A stretch of 64,000 nt of DNA from Bordetella genomosp. 8 (lineage in GTDB: Bacteria > Pseudomonadota > Gammaproteobacteria > Burkholderiales > Burkholderiaceae_B): NCBI RefSeq assembly GCF_002119685.1, contig NZ_CP021108.1, forward strand, positions 1,302,001-1,366,000. Direction: 5' to 3'. Shown here piece by piece: positions 43,510 to 52,369 of this stretch (the first letter of the stretch is position 1; each line of letters opens with the position of its first letter). Position numbers and translations under genes: made by a program. Below the pieces are notes generated by a model. The model worked only from the letters and a program-made list of their open reading frames with translations. It did no database searches and had not been told where the DNA came from.

Positions 43510-46500
43510 AGCAGCAGAATCGAATCCAGAGCGGCGGCAACGTCGACCGGGCCCGGCCCATCTCCTTCACTTTCAACGGCAAGCGGTACGAAGGCTTCCA
43601 CGGAGATACCTTGGCGTCGGCGCTGCTGGCGAACGACGTGCATTTCGTCGCGCGCAGCTTCAAGTATCACCGGCCACGGGGCATCGTCTCGGCCGGTCCC
43701 GAAGAGCCCAACGCCATCGTGCAACTGGAAGATGGTCCGCACACCGTGCCGAACGCCAAGGCCACCGAGATCGAGCTGTATGAAGGCTTGGCCGCGCGCA
43801 GCGTCAATGCCTTCCCGTCGCTGGAAAGGGATCGCATGGCTTTCAACCAGCGTATCGCCCGCCTCCTGCCCGCCGGCTTCTACTACAAGACGTTCATGTG
43901 GCCGCGGTCTTTCTGGCCCAGGTATGAACGCCGGATCCGCGACGCGGCCGGCCTGGGGACGTCGCCGGCGGCGCGCGATCCGTCGCGATACGACAAGCGG
44001 TTCGCCCATTGCGACCTGCTGATCGTGGGCGGAGGTGCCGCGGGGCTTGCGGCTGCATTGGCCGCCGCGGGCTCCGGCGCACGAATCATCCTGGTCGACG
44101 ACCAGCCGGAGCTGGGTGGGTTCCTGTTGTCCAGCCCGCGCGCGATCGGCGAGCAGTCATCCGCCGCATGGATCGCCAGGGCACGGCGGCAGTTGGCGGC
44201 CTCGACTTCCGTCACGATCCTGGATCGGAGCACCGCTTTCGGCTATTACGACCACAACCTGGTCACGGTGACGCAGCGGCTGCACGACCATCTTCCGCTC
44301 GGCGAGCGCATCGGTACCCGCGAGCTGCTGTGGAAAATCCGCGCCAGGCGCGTGATCCTGGCGACGGGAGCGCACGAACGCCCCATCGTGTTTGGAAACA
44401 ATGACCTGCCCGGCATCATGCTGGCATCAGCCGTGTCGTCGTATATCCACCGCTACGGTGTATTGCCCGGCCGCAACGTGGTGGTGTTCTGCAATAACGA
44501 TGAAGGCTACCGCACCGCGAGCGCGCTGGCGGCGGTGGGCGCCACCGTGAGTGTCGTCGACGCCCGCAAGGCGGCGCAGGGCGTTCCGATCGACGCGGCC
44601 CTGCGGGCCGGCATCAGGATCTACGACGAATCGGTGGTCGTGGCGGCCTCGGGCGACAGGCGCGTAAGCAGCGTGAAAGTGCGGCGGCGCGCCCACGGCG
44701 TCAAGGGAGAGGACGTCGTCCTGCGATGCGACCTGGTTGCCGTGACGGGCGGGCTCAGCCCGACCATACATTTGTTCAGCCAGTCGGGCGGGAAAACGCG
44801 GTGGGACGACGCCCGATCGTGCTTCGTGCCGGGCGCCAGCAGGCAGCCGGAACAGAGCGTGGGCGCAGCCAATGGCACTTTCGCGCTGGCCGACGCGATG
44901 GCGGAAGGCGTTGCGGCGGGCAGGGCGGCCGCGGCAGCATGCGGCTTCGAGGCAGCGACGGAGCTGCCGCACCTGGCTGTCGAAGCAGGCCAGGGAATGC
45001 CGATTCTTCCCCTTTGGCGGGTAACCGACGACGTCACGGCAAGCCGGGGGCCCAAGCAGTTCGTGGATTTCCAGAACGACGTGACCACCGCCGACATCAT
45101 GCTGGCCGTGCGCGAAGGCTTCGAATCGGTGGAGCACGTCAAGCGGTACACCGCGCTCGGCTTCGGTACCGACCAGGGAAAAACAGGCAATATCAATGGC
45201 ATGGGGATCCTGGCCGGTTTGCTGAACAAACCGATCGCCGATGTGGGCACGACGACATTCCGCCCAAATTACACGCCGGTGACCTTCGGCGCGTTCTCCG
45301 GGCGCGATCTGGGGATTCACCACGAGCCGATCCGCAAAACCTGCCTGCATGAATGGCATGCCGAACACGGGGCGGTATTCGAAGACGTCGGTGCGTGGAA
45401 GAGGCCGTGGTACTACCCCAGGGCCGGCGAGGATATGCATGCGGCGGTGGCGCGCGAATGCCTGGCCGTGCGGCGCTCGGTCGCCTTGCTGGATGCCTCC
45501 ACGCTGGGCAAGATCGACATCCAGGGGCCGGACGCGGTCAAGCTGCTGAATTGGGTCTATACGAACGACTGGAGCAAGCTCGCCGTCGGCCGCGCCCGCT
45601 ATGGGTTGATGCTCAACGAAAACGGCATGATCTTCGATGATGGCGTGACGGTGCGGTTGGGCGAGGAACATTTCCTCATGACCACGACCACGGGCAATGC
45701 GGCGACCGTCATGAACTGGCTGGAGCTGTGGTTGCAGACCGAGTGGCCGGATATGCGGGTGCGTCTGACGTCCGTGACCGACCACTGGTGCACGATCGCC
45801 GTACCCGGGCCGCGCAGCCGCGATGTGCTGCGCAAGGTCTGCGATGACATCGACTTCGGCAACGCGGCGTTTCCCTTCATGAGCTACCGCGAGGGCACCG
45901 TCGCGGGCGTTCCCGCCCGCGTGATGCGCATCAGTTTTTCCGGCGAACTGGCCTATGAAGTCAACGTTCCGGCGGACTACGGTCGCGCGGTATGGGAGGC
46001 GCTCATGGTCGCGGGAGCCGAGTACGACATCGCGCCCTATGGCACCGAGGCGCTGCACGTCCTGCGCGCGGAAAAGGGCTTCATCATCGTCGGCCAGGAT
46101 ACGGATGGATCGATGACGCCCGCCGACATGGGCATGGGCGGGATGGTATCGAAGCACAAGGAATGCCTGGGGAAAAGGTCGCTGTCCCGAGCGGATACGG
46201 CCAGCGAAGGAAGACGGCAGTACGTCGGCTTGCTGACCGAGGACGCCGCCTTCGTGCTTCCGGAAGGCAGCCAGATCCTGCCGGCAAAGCATCCTGGCGC
46301 CGGCGCCGGACATGCCTTCAAGTCCGCCGGCCACGTCACGTCCAGCTACTTCAGTCCGATACTGCAACGATCCATCGCCCTGGCCATGCTGCGTGATGGG
46401 TCGAACATGAAGGGCCAGGCCGTGATGGTCGGCCTGGCGAATGGTGCCAGCGTGGCCGCGACGGTCTGCGACACCGTGTTCTACGACAAAGAGGGGCTGC

Positions 46501-46517
46501 GCCAAAATGTTGAGTGA
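43506..46517 (+). CDS. soxA: Sarcosine oxidase alpha subunit
   Basis: 1003 residues with the full alpha layout: an N-terminal ferredoxin-like domain (FTFNGKRYEGFHGDTLASALLAN, about 18-100), NAD/FAD-type Rossmann domains (DLLIVGGGAAGLAAALAAAGSG near 170-192, and VVVFCNNDEGYRTASALAAVG), and a C-terminal aminomethyltransferase (GcvT-like) domain (about 610-1000) that takes the methylene to THF. It yields glycine and 5,10-methylene-THF. Length is normal. soxG overlaps the end by 11 bp. Confidence 0.95.
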   Translation: MKQQNRIQSGGNVDRARPISFTFNGKRYEGFHGDTLASALLANDVHFVARSFKYHRPRGIVSAGPEEPNAIVQLEDGPHTVPNAKATEIELYEGLAARSVNAFPSLERDRMAFNQRIARLLPAGFYYKTFMWPRSFWPRYERRIRDAAGLGTSPAARDPSRYDKRFAHCDLLIVGGGAAGLAAALAAAGSGARIILVDDQPELGGFLLSSPRAIGEQSSAAWIARARRQLAASTSVTILDRSTAFGYYDHNLVTVTQRLHDHLPLGERIGTRELLWKIRARRVILATGAHERPIVFGNNDLPGIMLASAVSSYIHRYGVLPGRNVVVFCNNDEGYRTASALAAVGATVSVVDARKAAQGVPIDAALRAGIRIYDESVVVAASGDRRVSSVKVRRRAHGVKGEDVVLRCDLVAVTGGLSPTIHLFSQSGGKTRWDDARSCFVPGASRQPEQSVGAANGTFALADAMAEGVAAGRAAAAACGFEAATELPHLAVEAGQGMPILPLWRVTDDVTASRGPKQFVDFQNDVTTADIMLAVREGFESVEHVKRYTALGFGTDQGKTGNINGMGILAGLLNKPIADVGTTTFRPNYTPVTFGAFSGRDLGIHHEPIRKTCLHEWHAEHGAVFEDVGAWKRPWYYPRAGEDMHAAVARECLAVRRSVALLDASTLGKIDIQGPDAVKLLNWVYTNDWSKLAVGRARYGLMLNENGMIFDDGVTVRLGEEHFLMTTTTGNAATVMNWLELWLQTEWPDMRVRLTSVTDHWCTIAVPGPRSRDVLRKVCDDIDFGNAAFPFMSYREGTVAGVPARVMRISFSGELAYEVNVPADYGRAVWEALMVAGAEYDIAPYGTEALHVLRAEKGFIIVGQDTDGSMTPADMGMGGMVSKHKECLGKRSLSRADTASEGRRQYVGLLTEDAAFVLPEGSQILPAKHPGAGAGHAFKSAGHVTSSYFSPILQRSIALAMLRDGSNMKGQAVMVGLANGASVAATVCDTVFYDKEGLRQNVE

Positions 46518-47133
46518 ACAGAGAGCCGCCTGGCCGACTCCCCGGCATGAATCTCCCTTGACAGGTATCGGGCACCTGTTGGCGGAGCACGGCTCGCCGA
46601 ATGGCGAATTCGAGGTGAATGGCCGCCCGCTGGTCGGCTTCTGCATATTCCGGGCCTCGCCTGACGAACCAGCGCTGCATGCCGGCGTCGGCTCGGTAAT
46701 AGGCATCAGCTTGCCGCTCCAGCCGAATACTTATACGCAAGGCGCCGATATCCGCGCCATCTGGCTGGGACCGGACGAATGGATGCTGGCGTCGGCGGTC
46801 TGGTCGGCTCGCGATATGGAAAGCCGGCTCCGTCACGCGCTCGGTCCGGGACATTATTCGGTGGTCGACGTGACCAGCGGCTATACCAGCGTGACACTCA
46901 GCGGCAGGAAGGCGCCGCTGGTGCTTGCGCGCGGTTGCCCGCTGGATTTGAGCGCCCGGGCGTTCCCGATGGGAGAGTGCGCGCAAAGCGTCTGTTTCAA
47001 GGCCCCAGTCATCGTCTGCGCTGGCGGCTCGGGGATATATGAGCTGATCATCAGGCGCAGTTTTGCGGAGTACCTCATGCTGATGCTGCTCGATGCCTAC
47101 AAGCCGATCCAGCAGGCAAACCTGCGCTATTGA
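46507..47133 (+). CDS. soxG: Sarcosine oxidase gamma subunit
   Basis: 208 residues from the ATG at 46507, overlapping the soxA end. It has the typical weak but recognisable gamma pattern: WLGPDEWMLAS, VVDVTSGYTSVTLSG, DLSARAFPMGECAQS and ELIIRRSFAEYL. Needed to assemble the heterotetramer. Followed 17 bp later by a gamma-glutamyltransferase gene. Confidence 0.92.
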   Translation: MLSEQRAAWPTPRHESPLTGIGHLLAEHGSPNGEFEVNGRPLVGFCIFRASPDEPALHAGVGSVIGISLPLQPNTYTQGADIRAIWLGPDEWMLASAVWSARDMESRLRHALGPGHYSVVDVTSGYTSVTLSGRKAPLVLARGCPLDLSARAFPMGECAQSVCFKAPVIVCAGGSGIYELIIRRSFAEYLMLMLLDAYKPIQQANLRY

Positions 47134-47150
47134 GTCCCGGAGGTTGATGA

Positions 47151-48917
47151 ATGGAACATCCCAAGCAAGCGGAAAGCGGCCCGGTGTCGCTGGCCATCCC
47201 CGCCGTCAGCATGCGGCCCACGCCCATGGGCAGGCAGCATGCCGTGTCCTCCGGCCACTATCTTGCGAGCATTGCCGCCAACCGGGTACTGGACGCCGGC
47301 GGCAACGCCATCGATGCGGGCGTGACGGCTGCTTTCGCGCTGGCCGTGCTGCAGCCGGACGTCGTATCGGTGGCCGGGGTCGCGCCGACGCTGATCTACG
47401 TGCAAAAGCTCGGCCGGGTCGTATCGCTGCCGGGCCTGGGGCACTGGCCGGCAGCTACGGATATCCCGCGGCTGGTCGCCGAAGGGGATGGTTTTTCCGT
47501 GCCGGACGGGGTGCTGCGCACGGTGGTGCCAGCGGCGCCGGCCACGCACATCACCGCCTTGCGTCGATACGGGACCATATCCTTCGCCGAGGCCGTGGCG
47601 CCGGCCCTGGAGCTTGCTCGGGACGGGTTCGCCACGTATCCCTTTCTGGCGGAAAGCCTGCGCCAGGCCAGGTGGAGATATGAGCGCTGGCCTTCGAGCA
47701 GGGAGATCTTCGTGCCGGGCGGGCGGACCCCCGATGTCGGCGAGTTGTTCGTCCAGCGAGATCTTGCCAGGACACTGGAAAGCCTGGTCGAGGCCGAGCG
47801 TGGCGCGCATGGCGACCGCGACAGGAAGCTGCGGGCCGTGCATGATCATTTCTACCGCGGGCCGATCGCTGATGCGATCGGCCGGTTCCAGCAGGACAGC
47901 GGCGGATTCCTCCGCCATGAAGACCTGGCCGCATTCGAGGTGGAGCCGGAAGACAGCATCCACGCGGTCTACCACGGCACCGAAGTCCACTCCTGCGATA
48001 CCTGGTGCCAGGGCATCGTATTGCTGCAGACGCTCAAGCTCCTGGAGCATGACGATCTGCGAGGGTTGGGGCGCAACTCGCCTGCCTATGTGCATCTGCT
48101 CACCGAGGCGCTGAACCTGTCCTTCGCGGATCGAGAGGCGTATATCGGCGATCCGAAGTTCATCGATGTGCCCACGGCGACGCTGCTCTCGGATGCCTAT
48201 GCCCGCGCGCAGCGTGCTCGCATCCGCCCCGATGCGTGCTTCGGTGCAATGCCCGAGCCGGGCGACATCCCTGGGGTGTCGAACCGCAATACGGGTGGAG
48301 ACAGGGCTGCATCCGGACCCGTGGGCATGTCGCCGGACACCATCCACGCCAGCGTGATGGACAGGTACGGCAACGCCTACTCGGCGACCTTGTCGGATAC
48401 GTCGCATGATGCTCCCGTGGTGCCTGGGTTGGGCATGGTCATATCGACGCGCGGCCATCAGTCGCGTCTGCAGGATGGCCATCCGGCCAAGGTCGAGCCC
48501 GGCAAGCGCCCGCGCCTGACGCCAAGCCCGGGCATGGCGCTGCGCGACGGCAAGCCTTACCTTTGCTTTGGCACACCGGGTGGCGATGTGCAATCTCAGG
48601 CGATGCTGCAGGTCTTCCTCAATATCACGGAGTTCGGCATGCAGGTGCAGCAAGCCGTCGAGGCGCCCCGCTTTTCCAGTGCGAACTTCCCGAACTCGTT
48701 CGCGCCGCACGACTACATGCCTGGCCGCCTGTGCCTCGAGGAGAATATGCCGCAGGCGGTCTTCGACGCGATGCGGGCGCTGGGACACGATGTACAGGCC
48801 ATACCCGTGCTGCCCGCGATGAGCGGCGCGGTGTGCGTCGTCTTGCGCGATCCGCATACTCGTCTGCTCCACGCTGGCGCCGACCCGCGCCGGGAAGCCT
48901 ACGCGCTCGCGTGGTGA
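47151..48917 (+). CDS. Gamma-glutamyltransferase family protein
   Basis: 588 residues, single chain with both subunit regions. VSSGHYLASIAANRVLDAGGNAIDAGVTAAFALAVLQPD is the usual start of the large subunit. Thr397 (in SPDTIHASVMD) is at the self-cleavage/nucleophile position (TTH in E. coli Ggt). PRLTPSPGMALRDGKPYLCFGTPGGD gives the oxyanion and glutamate-binding region. No signal peptide is visible, so unlike classic periplasmic Ggt it seems cytosolic. Placed last after soxG, it may split a gamma-glutamyl derivative of the operon's substrate. Confidence 0.86.
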   Translation: MEHPKQAESGPVSLAIPAVSMRPTPMGRQHAVSSGHYLASIAANRVLDAGGNAIDAGVTAAFALAVLQPDVVSVAGVAPTLIYVQKLGRVVSLPGLGHWPAATDIPRLVAEGDGFSVPDGVLRTVVPAAPATHITALRRYGTISFAEAVAPALELARDGFATYPFLAESLRQARWRYERWPSSREIFVPGGRTPDVGELFVQRDLARTLESLVEAERGAHGDRDRKLRAVHDHFYRGPIADAIGRFQQDSGGFLRHEDLAAFEVEPEDSIHAVYHGTEVHSCDTWCQGIVLLQTLKLLEHDDLRGLGRNSPAYVHLLTEALNLSFADREAYIGDPKFIDVPTATLLSDAYARAQRARIRPDACFGAMPEPGDIPGVSNRNTGGDRAASGPVGMSPDTIHASVMDRYGNAYSATLSDTSHDAPVVPGLGMVISTRGHQSRLQDGHPAKVEPGKRPRLTPSPGMALRDGKPYLCFGTPGGDVQSQAMLQVFLNITEFGMQVQQAVEAPRFSSANFPNSFAPHDYMPGRLCLEENMPQAVFDAMRALGHDVQAIPVLPAMSGAVCVVLRDPHTRLLHAGADPRREAYALAW

Positions 48918-49068
48918 TACGGATTTCGGTTTCGCCACCGGGTGCCGCCGTGGTGGCAGACCATCGTCGTATCCATACTCGAATATGGCCGGAATCTACC
49001 AGCGGGGACTAAAGCCACGCCCCTTATCCTGAAGGCGGTGCGAAGAATCGCGAAAAGGATGGAGTGCC

Positions 49069-50115
49069 ATGCGTTGGAACCGGATGGTTTCTGCAATAGG
49101 CGTGCACGCGGAAGGCGAAATCGGCCGTGTCATTACCGGCGGGGTGCCGCATATTCCAGGCGGAACGTTGCTGGAAAAGATGCATCACATCAACACCGTC
49201 GACGACGCACTTCTGCGGTTCCTGCTGTTCGAGCCCAGAGGGGCCGCGCAGATGACGGTGAATGTGCTGTTGCCCGCGGTTCATCCCGACGCACACATCG
49301 CCTTCATTCCCTTGCAACCCGATGGCGCGCATGCCCTGTCCGGATCGAATTGCATGTGCGTTGCCACCGCGCTGTTGGAAACCGGCATGGTGCCCATGCG
49401 CGAACCCGAAACCCGATTGGTGCTGGAGACTCCATCCGGCCTGATCCACGTAGCCGCGCAATGCAAGGACGGGAAGTGCCAACGTGTTTCACTGGAGATG
49501 GTGCCCAGTTTCGTCGAGCATCTCGACCACCCGGTCGATGTGCCCGGGCTGGGCCGCATTACCGTGGACGTCGCGTTTGGGGGCTGTTATTTCGCCTTGG
49601 TCGACCCGCGCCAGCTGGGCCTGGCCTTGGATCGGACAGAGGCGCGTCGACTGGTGGAGATCGGTGCGGCGATCCAGCAGGCGGCGGCCGCCCAGATCGC
49701 GGTGCGGCATCCAGTATTCGAGCAGGTAAATCTGATCGAGTACGCGCTCTTCGCCGGGTCTCATCCCGAAGGGTTCCGCAACTGCAATATTATCTTTCCC
49801 GGCCGCGTCGACCGCTCTCCCTGCGGCACCGGGAGCGCCGCCAGACTGGCGGTGATGCATGCGCGCGGTCTCCTGGACGTCGGCGGGCAAGCGGCCATGT
49901 ACAGCCTGATCGATAGCCGCTTCGATTGCGAGATCGTGCGTACGACGCAGGTGGGGGCGCGTGCCGCGGTCGTTCCTCGGATATCGGGACGGGCGTGGAT
50001 CTATTCGATGGAACACTACGGCCGCGATCCCGACGATCCCTATCCCGATGGCTACGTGCTGGCCGACACCTGGGGGCCGGGTGCGGCCAGGATCGCAACG
50101 CCCAGGCGTCCATAG
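49069..50115 (+). CDS. Proline racemase-family protein with Ser/Cys active site
   Basis: 348 residues of the proline racemase / 4-hydroxyproline epimerase superfamily. The second active-site motif DRSPCGTGSAARLA is intact (Cys252). The first reads LSGSNCMCV, so the usual first catalytic Cys (MCGHN) is Ser91. Cys/Cys members are racemases or epimerases; members with Ser or Thr at the first position are often trans-3-hydroxyproline dehydratases, some with mixed activity. Stands alone on the plus strand, 151 bp after the ggt gene, and ends 20 bp before the convergent AraC gene. Confidence 0.85.
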   Translation: MRWNRMVSAIGVHAEGEIGRVITGGVPHIPGGTLLEKMHHINTVDDALLRFLLFEPRGAAQMTVNVLLPAVHPDAHIAFIPLQPDGAHALSGSNCMCVATALLETGMVPMREPETRLVLETPSGLIHVAAQCKDGKCQRVSLEMVPSFVEHLDHPVDVPGLGRITVDVAFGGCYFALVDPRQLGLALDRTEARRLVEIGAAIQQAAAAQIAVRHPVFEQVNLIEYALFAGSHPEGFRNCNIIFPGRVDRSPCGTGSAARLAVMHARGLLDVGGQAAMYSLIDSRFDCEIVRTTQVGARAAVVPRISGRAWIYSMEHYGRDPDDPYPDGYVLADTWGPGAARIATPRRP

Positions 50116-50135
50116 CAGCGCCTGGCCGACCATGG

Positions 50136-51152
50136 CTACGCGTTGCGTCGCCGCGCATCGCGACACTGGCTCGGTAACAGCGAGAACTTCGCGCGGAACA
50201 GCCTGTTCATATGCGAGGCGTCGGTGAATCCGCATTCCTGCGCGATCCGCTCCAGCGTGTGATCGGTCTTTTCCAGAAGATATCGGGCGTACGTCAAGCG
50301 CAACGAGCGATAGTGCTGGGTAATGGTTTCCGCGTACTGGCTTTTGAAAAGCCTGGAAAGCTGGCGCGAGCTGACGTTGACCCTTTTGGCCAGGTCGTCC
50401 AGGGATAGCGGCGCTTGCAGGTTGCGTTCCATCAGGAAGACCGCCTTGCGAAGCCGGGGGTCGGTTGGGGCCGCGCTGCCCGACACGGAATCGAACTGGG
50501 GATGGGCTGGGGGCCGTAACTGCGCCAGCACGAGTTGCCTCATGCATTTCAGCGCCCGTTCCGGGCCGCAATGGCGCTGCACCAAGTACATCGCGAGATC
50601 GCTGGTCGACGCGCCTCCCGCGCATGTAATGATGCCCTGATCTATTGAGAAGATTTCGTCGGTGACGGGCAGGGCGGCGGGGAAATGACTCAGGAATTCT
50701 TCGTAGTGGTACCAATGGACGCTGCTGCGCACACCATTCAGCAGACCCGCTTTGGCAAGTACGAACGACCCGGTACACGCGCCCACCAGTGCCGCCCCCA
50801 CACGCGAGGCCTGCTTTACATACGCCAGGACTCGGCCGTCGTACTCCAGGCCTTCCGGGAGTTTTCCTCCCACCACGACGACATAGTCGAAACGCTTGGG
50901 ATCCAGCAGGCCGCAAGTCGGCGTTATCCGTATTCCGCAGCTGGACAGCACGGCGGCGCCATCGTGGGTCATGACGGTCCACGAACAAAGCAACTGGCTG
51001 CTGCGGTCTCCTTTGTCGGCAGCATGCCTCAGAACTTCGACGAAGCAGGTCAGCGCCATCAGGGTGAAGTTCGGCAGCAGGACAAAGCCAACCGCCAGGC
51101 TGGGGCGGTCGGTCTCGCACACCGTGTCTTCCAATCGGGTTTCCCAATCCAT
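50136..51152 (-). CDS. AraC-family regulator with DJ-1/PfpI domain (GlxA/GbdR type)
   Basis: 338 residues from the ATG at 51152 (GGAGG upstream). The N-terminal glutamine-amidotransferase-like domain (about 18-190) includes VVVVGGKLPEG and VGACTGSFVLAKAGLL; the C-terminal double helix-turn-helix (about 235-330) has LSLDDLAKRVNVSSRQLSRLFK and IAQECGFTDASHMNRLFRAKF. This architecture is that of GbdR, SouR and ArgR of Pseudomonas, which control betaine, sarcosine and arginine use. Close to the sox and proline-racemase-family genes, that is a reasonable guess for its role. Confidence 0.87.
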   Translation of the reverse strand: MDWETRLEDTVCETDRPSLAVGFVLLPNFTLMALTCFVEVLRHAADKGDRSSQLLCSWTVMTHDGAAVLSSCGIRITPTCGLLDPKRFDYVVVVGGKLPEGLEYDGRVLAYVKQASRVGAALVGACTGSFVLAKAGLLNGVRSSVHWYHYEEFLSHFPAALPVTDEIFSIDQGIITCAGGASTSDLAMYLVQRHCGPERALKCMRQLVLAQLRPPAHPQFDSVSGSAAPTDPRLRKAVFLMERNLQAPLSLDDLAKRVNVSSRQLSRLFKSQYAETITQHYRSLRLTYARYLLEKTDHTLERIAQECGFTDASHMNRLFRAKFSLLPSQCRDARRRNA

Positions 51153-51266
51153 CGGACCTCCTTGGCCTTGACGCGCCCTGGCGCCCGGCAGAACCGGCCG
51201 CGTTCGCATGACGGCGGTACCGTCGCCGCATGACAGCGAGAATGCCGTAGTTGGCGCATGTTCGAA

Positions 51267-51283
51267 GCAGGGTATTCCCCTGC
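51267..51283. promoter_or_regulatory. 17-bp dyad between AraC and Bug genes
   Basis: GCAGGG-N5-CCCTGC is a perfect inverted repeat in the 241-bp gap between the divergent AraC (51152) and Bug (51394) genes. It could be an operator for an adjacent regulator; a role as a small hairpin cannot be excluded. Confidence 0.35.
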
Positions 51284-51393
51284 CTGTCGCTTTTGTACTT
51301 CACGTTGTCGCGAATCTACGAAGAGCGCGGCCACGTGGCTATATATCGTAGTTGCGAGAGACGGGCGTCCGTCGCCTCGGACAAAGGGAAACC

Positions 51394-52365
51394 ATGAAAA
51401 GACTGATCGCGGGGGCGGCGCTTTCGGCGCTGATGGCCGGCGTTTCGCTGGCTCATGCCCAGCACCAATACCCGGAGCGGCCCATCCGGCTCATCGTGGG
51501 GCAATCGCCCGGGTCGGCCGCGGATGGCGTTGCGCGTCTGCTCGCGGCCGAGATGGGCAAGTATCTGGGCCAGCCCGTCGTCGTCGAAAACCAGGCCGGC
51601 GCCGGTGGCACGATTGCAGCGGCGAGCGTGGCGCAGATGAAGCCGGATGGATATACGCTGATGATGGGGATCGCTTCCCAATTGAGCCTGGGACCGCATC
51701 TATTCAAGAAGGCGGCCTATGACCCGTTCAAGGACTTCACCTATATCGCTCCCGCGGCTGATGTCGTGATGGTCCTGACCGCCAGTGACAAAAGCGGCAT
51801 CACCGATCTGGATACGCTGGTCCGCAAGGCCAGGGCGGCGCCGGGGCGCATCACCTACGCAAGTTCGGGTGTGGGGTCCGCGTCCCAGCTCTCGGTGGAG
51901 ATGCTATCGGACCGAGCAGGTATATCGTTGCTGCACGTCCCCTATAAAGGCACGGCACCCGCGGTGACGAGCGTCATAGGCAATGAGACGGACCTGCTGT
52001 CCAACGTAGTGGGCGCGGTAGCTGGGCCCGCCCGAGCCGGAAAATTGCGGCCGATCGTCGTTTTCGCGGACAAGCGCAGCGCTTTGCTGCCGGACGTGCC
52101 GACGTCCTCCGAACAGGGCTATGAACTGCCGAAGATCGCGGGCTGGGTGGGCCTCGTGGGGCCGGCCGGATTGCCCGGTGAGATCACGGCGAAGCTCGCC
52201 GATGCATTGCACAAGGCCCAGCAGGATCCCAAGGTCCAGGCGTTCTACGCAGCCCAGGGCCTGATCCTGTGGCAGGGCGATGCAGCCGGATTCCTGGACC
52301 GCGCACGTACGGACAGTGATGTCTGGGGGAAGCTGATCAGGGAGAAGGGCATCGTTGCGGAGTAG
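51394..52365 (+). CDS. Bug/TctC-family periplasmic solute receptor
   Basis: 323 residues from the ATG at 51394 (AAAGGGAA upstream). Signal MKRLIAGAALSALMAGVSLAHA; mature YPERPIRLIVGQSPGSAAD, VVENQAGAGGT, KPDGYTLMM, HVPYKGTAPAVTSVIG. Divergent from the GlxA-type AraC gene and monocistronic: its stop lies 4 bp from the stop of the convergent GlxR gene. Confidence 0.9.
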   Translation: MKRLIAGAALSALMAGVSLAHAQHQYPERPIRLIVGQSPGSAADGVARLLAAEMGKYLGQPVVVENQAGAGGTIAAASVAQMKPDGYTLMMGIASQLSLGPHLFKKAAYDPFKDFTYIAPAADVVMVLTASDKSGITDLDTLVRKARAAPGRITYASSGVGSASQLSVEMLSDRAGISLLHVPYKGTAPAVTSVIGNETDLLSNVVGAVAGPARAGKLRPIVVFADKRSALLPDVPTSSEQGYELPKIAGWVGLVGPAGLPGEITAKLADALHKAQQDPKVQAFYAAQGLILWQGDAAGFLDRARTDSDVWGKLIREKGIVAE

Positions 52366-52369
52366 GCGT

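Noticed and set aside
44427..46706. 759-codon minus-strand open frame opposite soxA
   Set aside because: Shadow of soxA codon bias; no motifs or plausible start.
47127..48938. 603-codon minus-strand open frame opposite the gamma-glutamyltransferase
   Set aside because: Antisense shadow; the plus-strand gene has all catalytic motifs.
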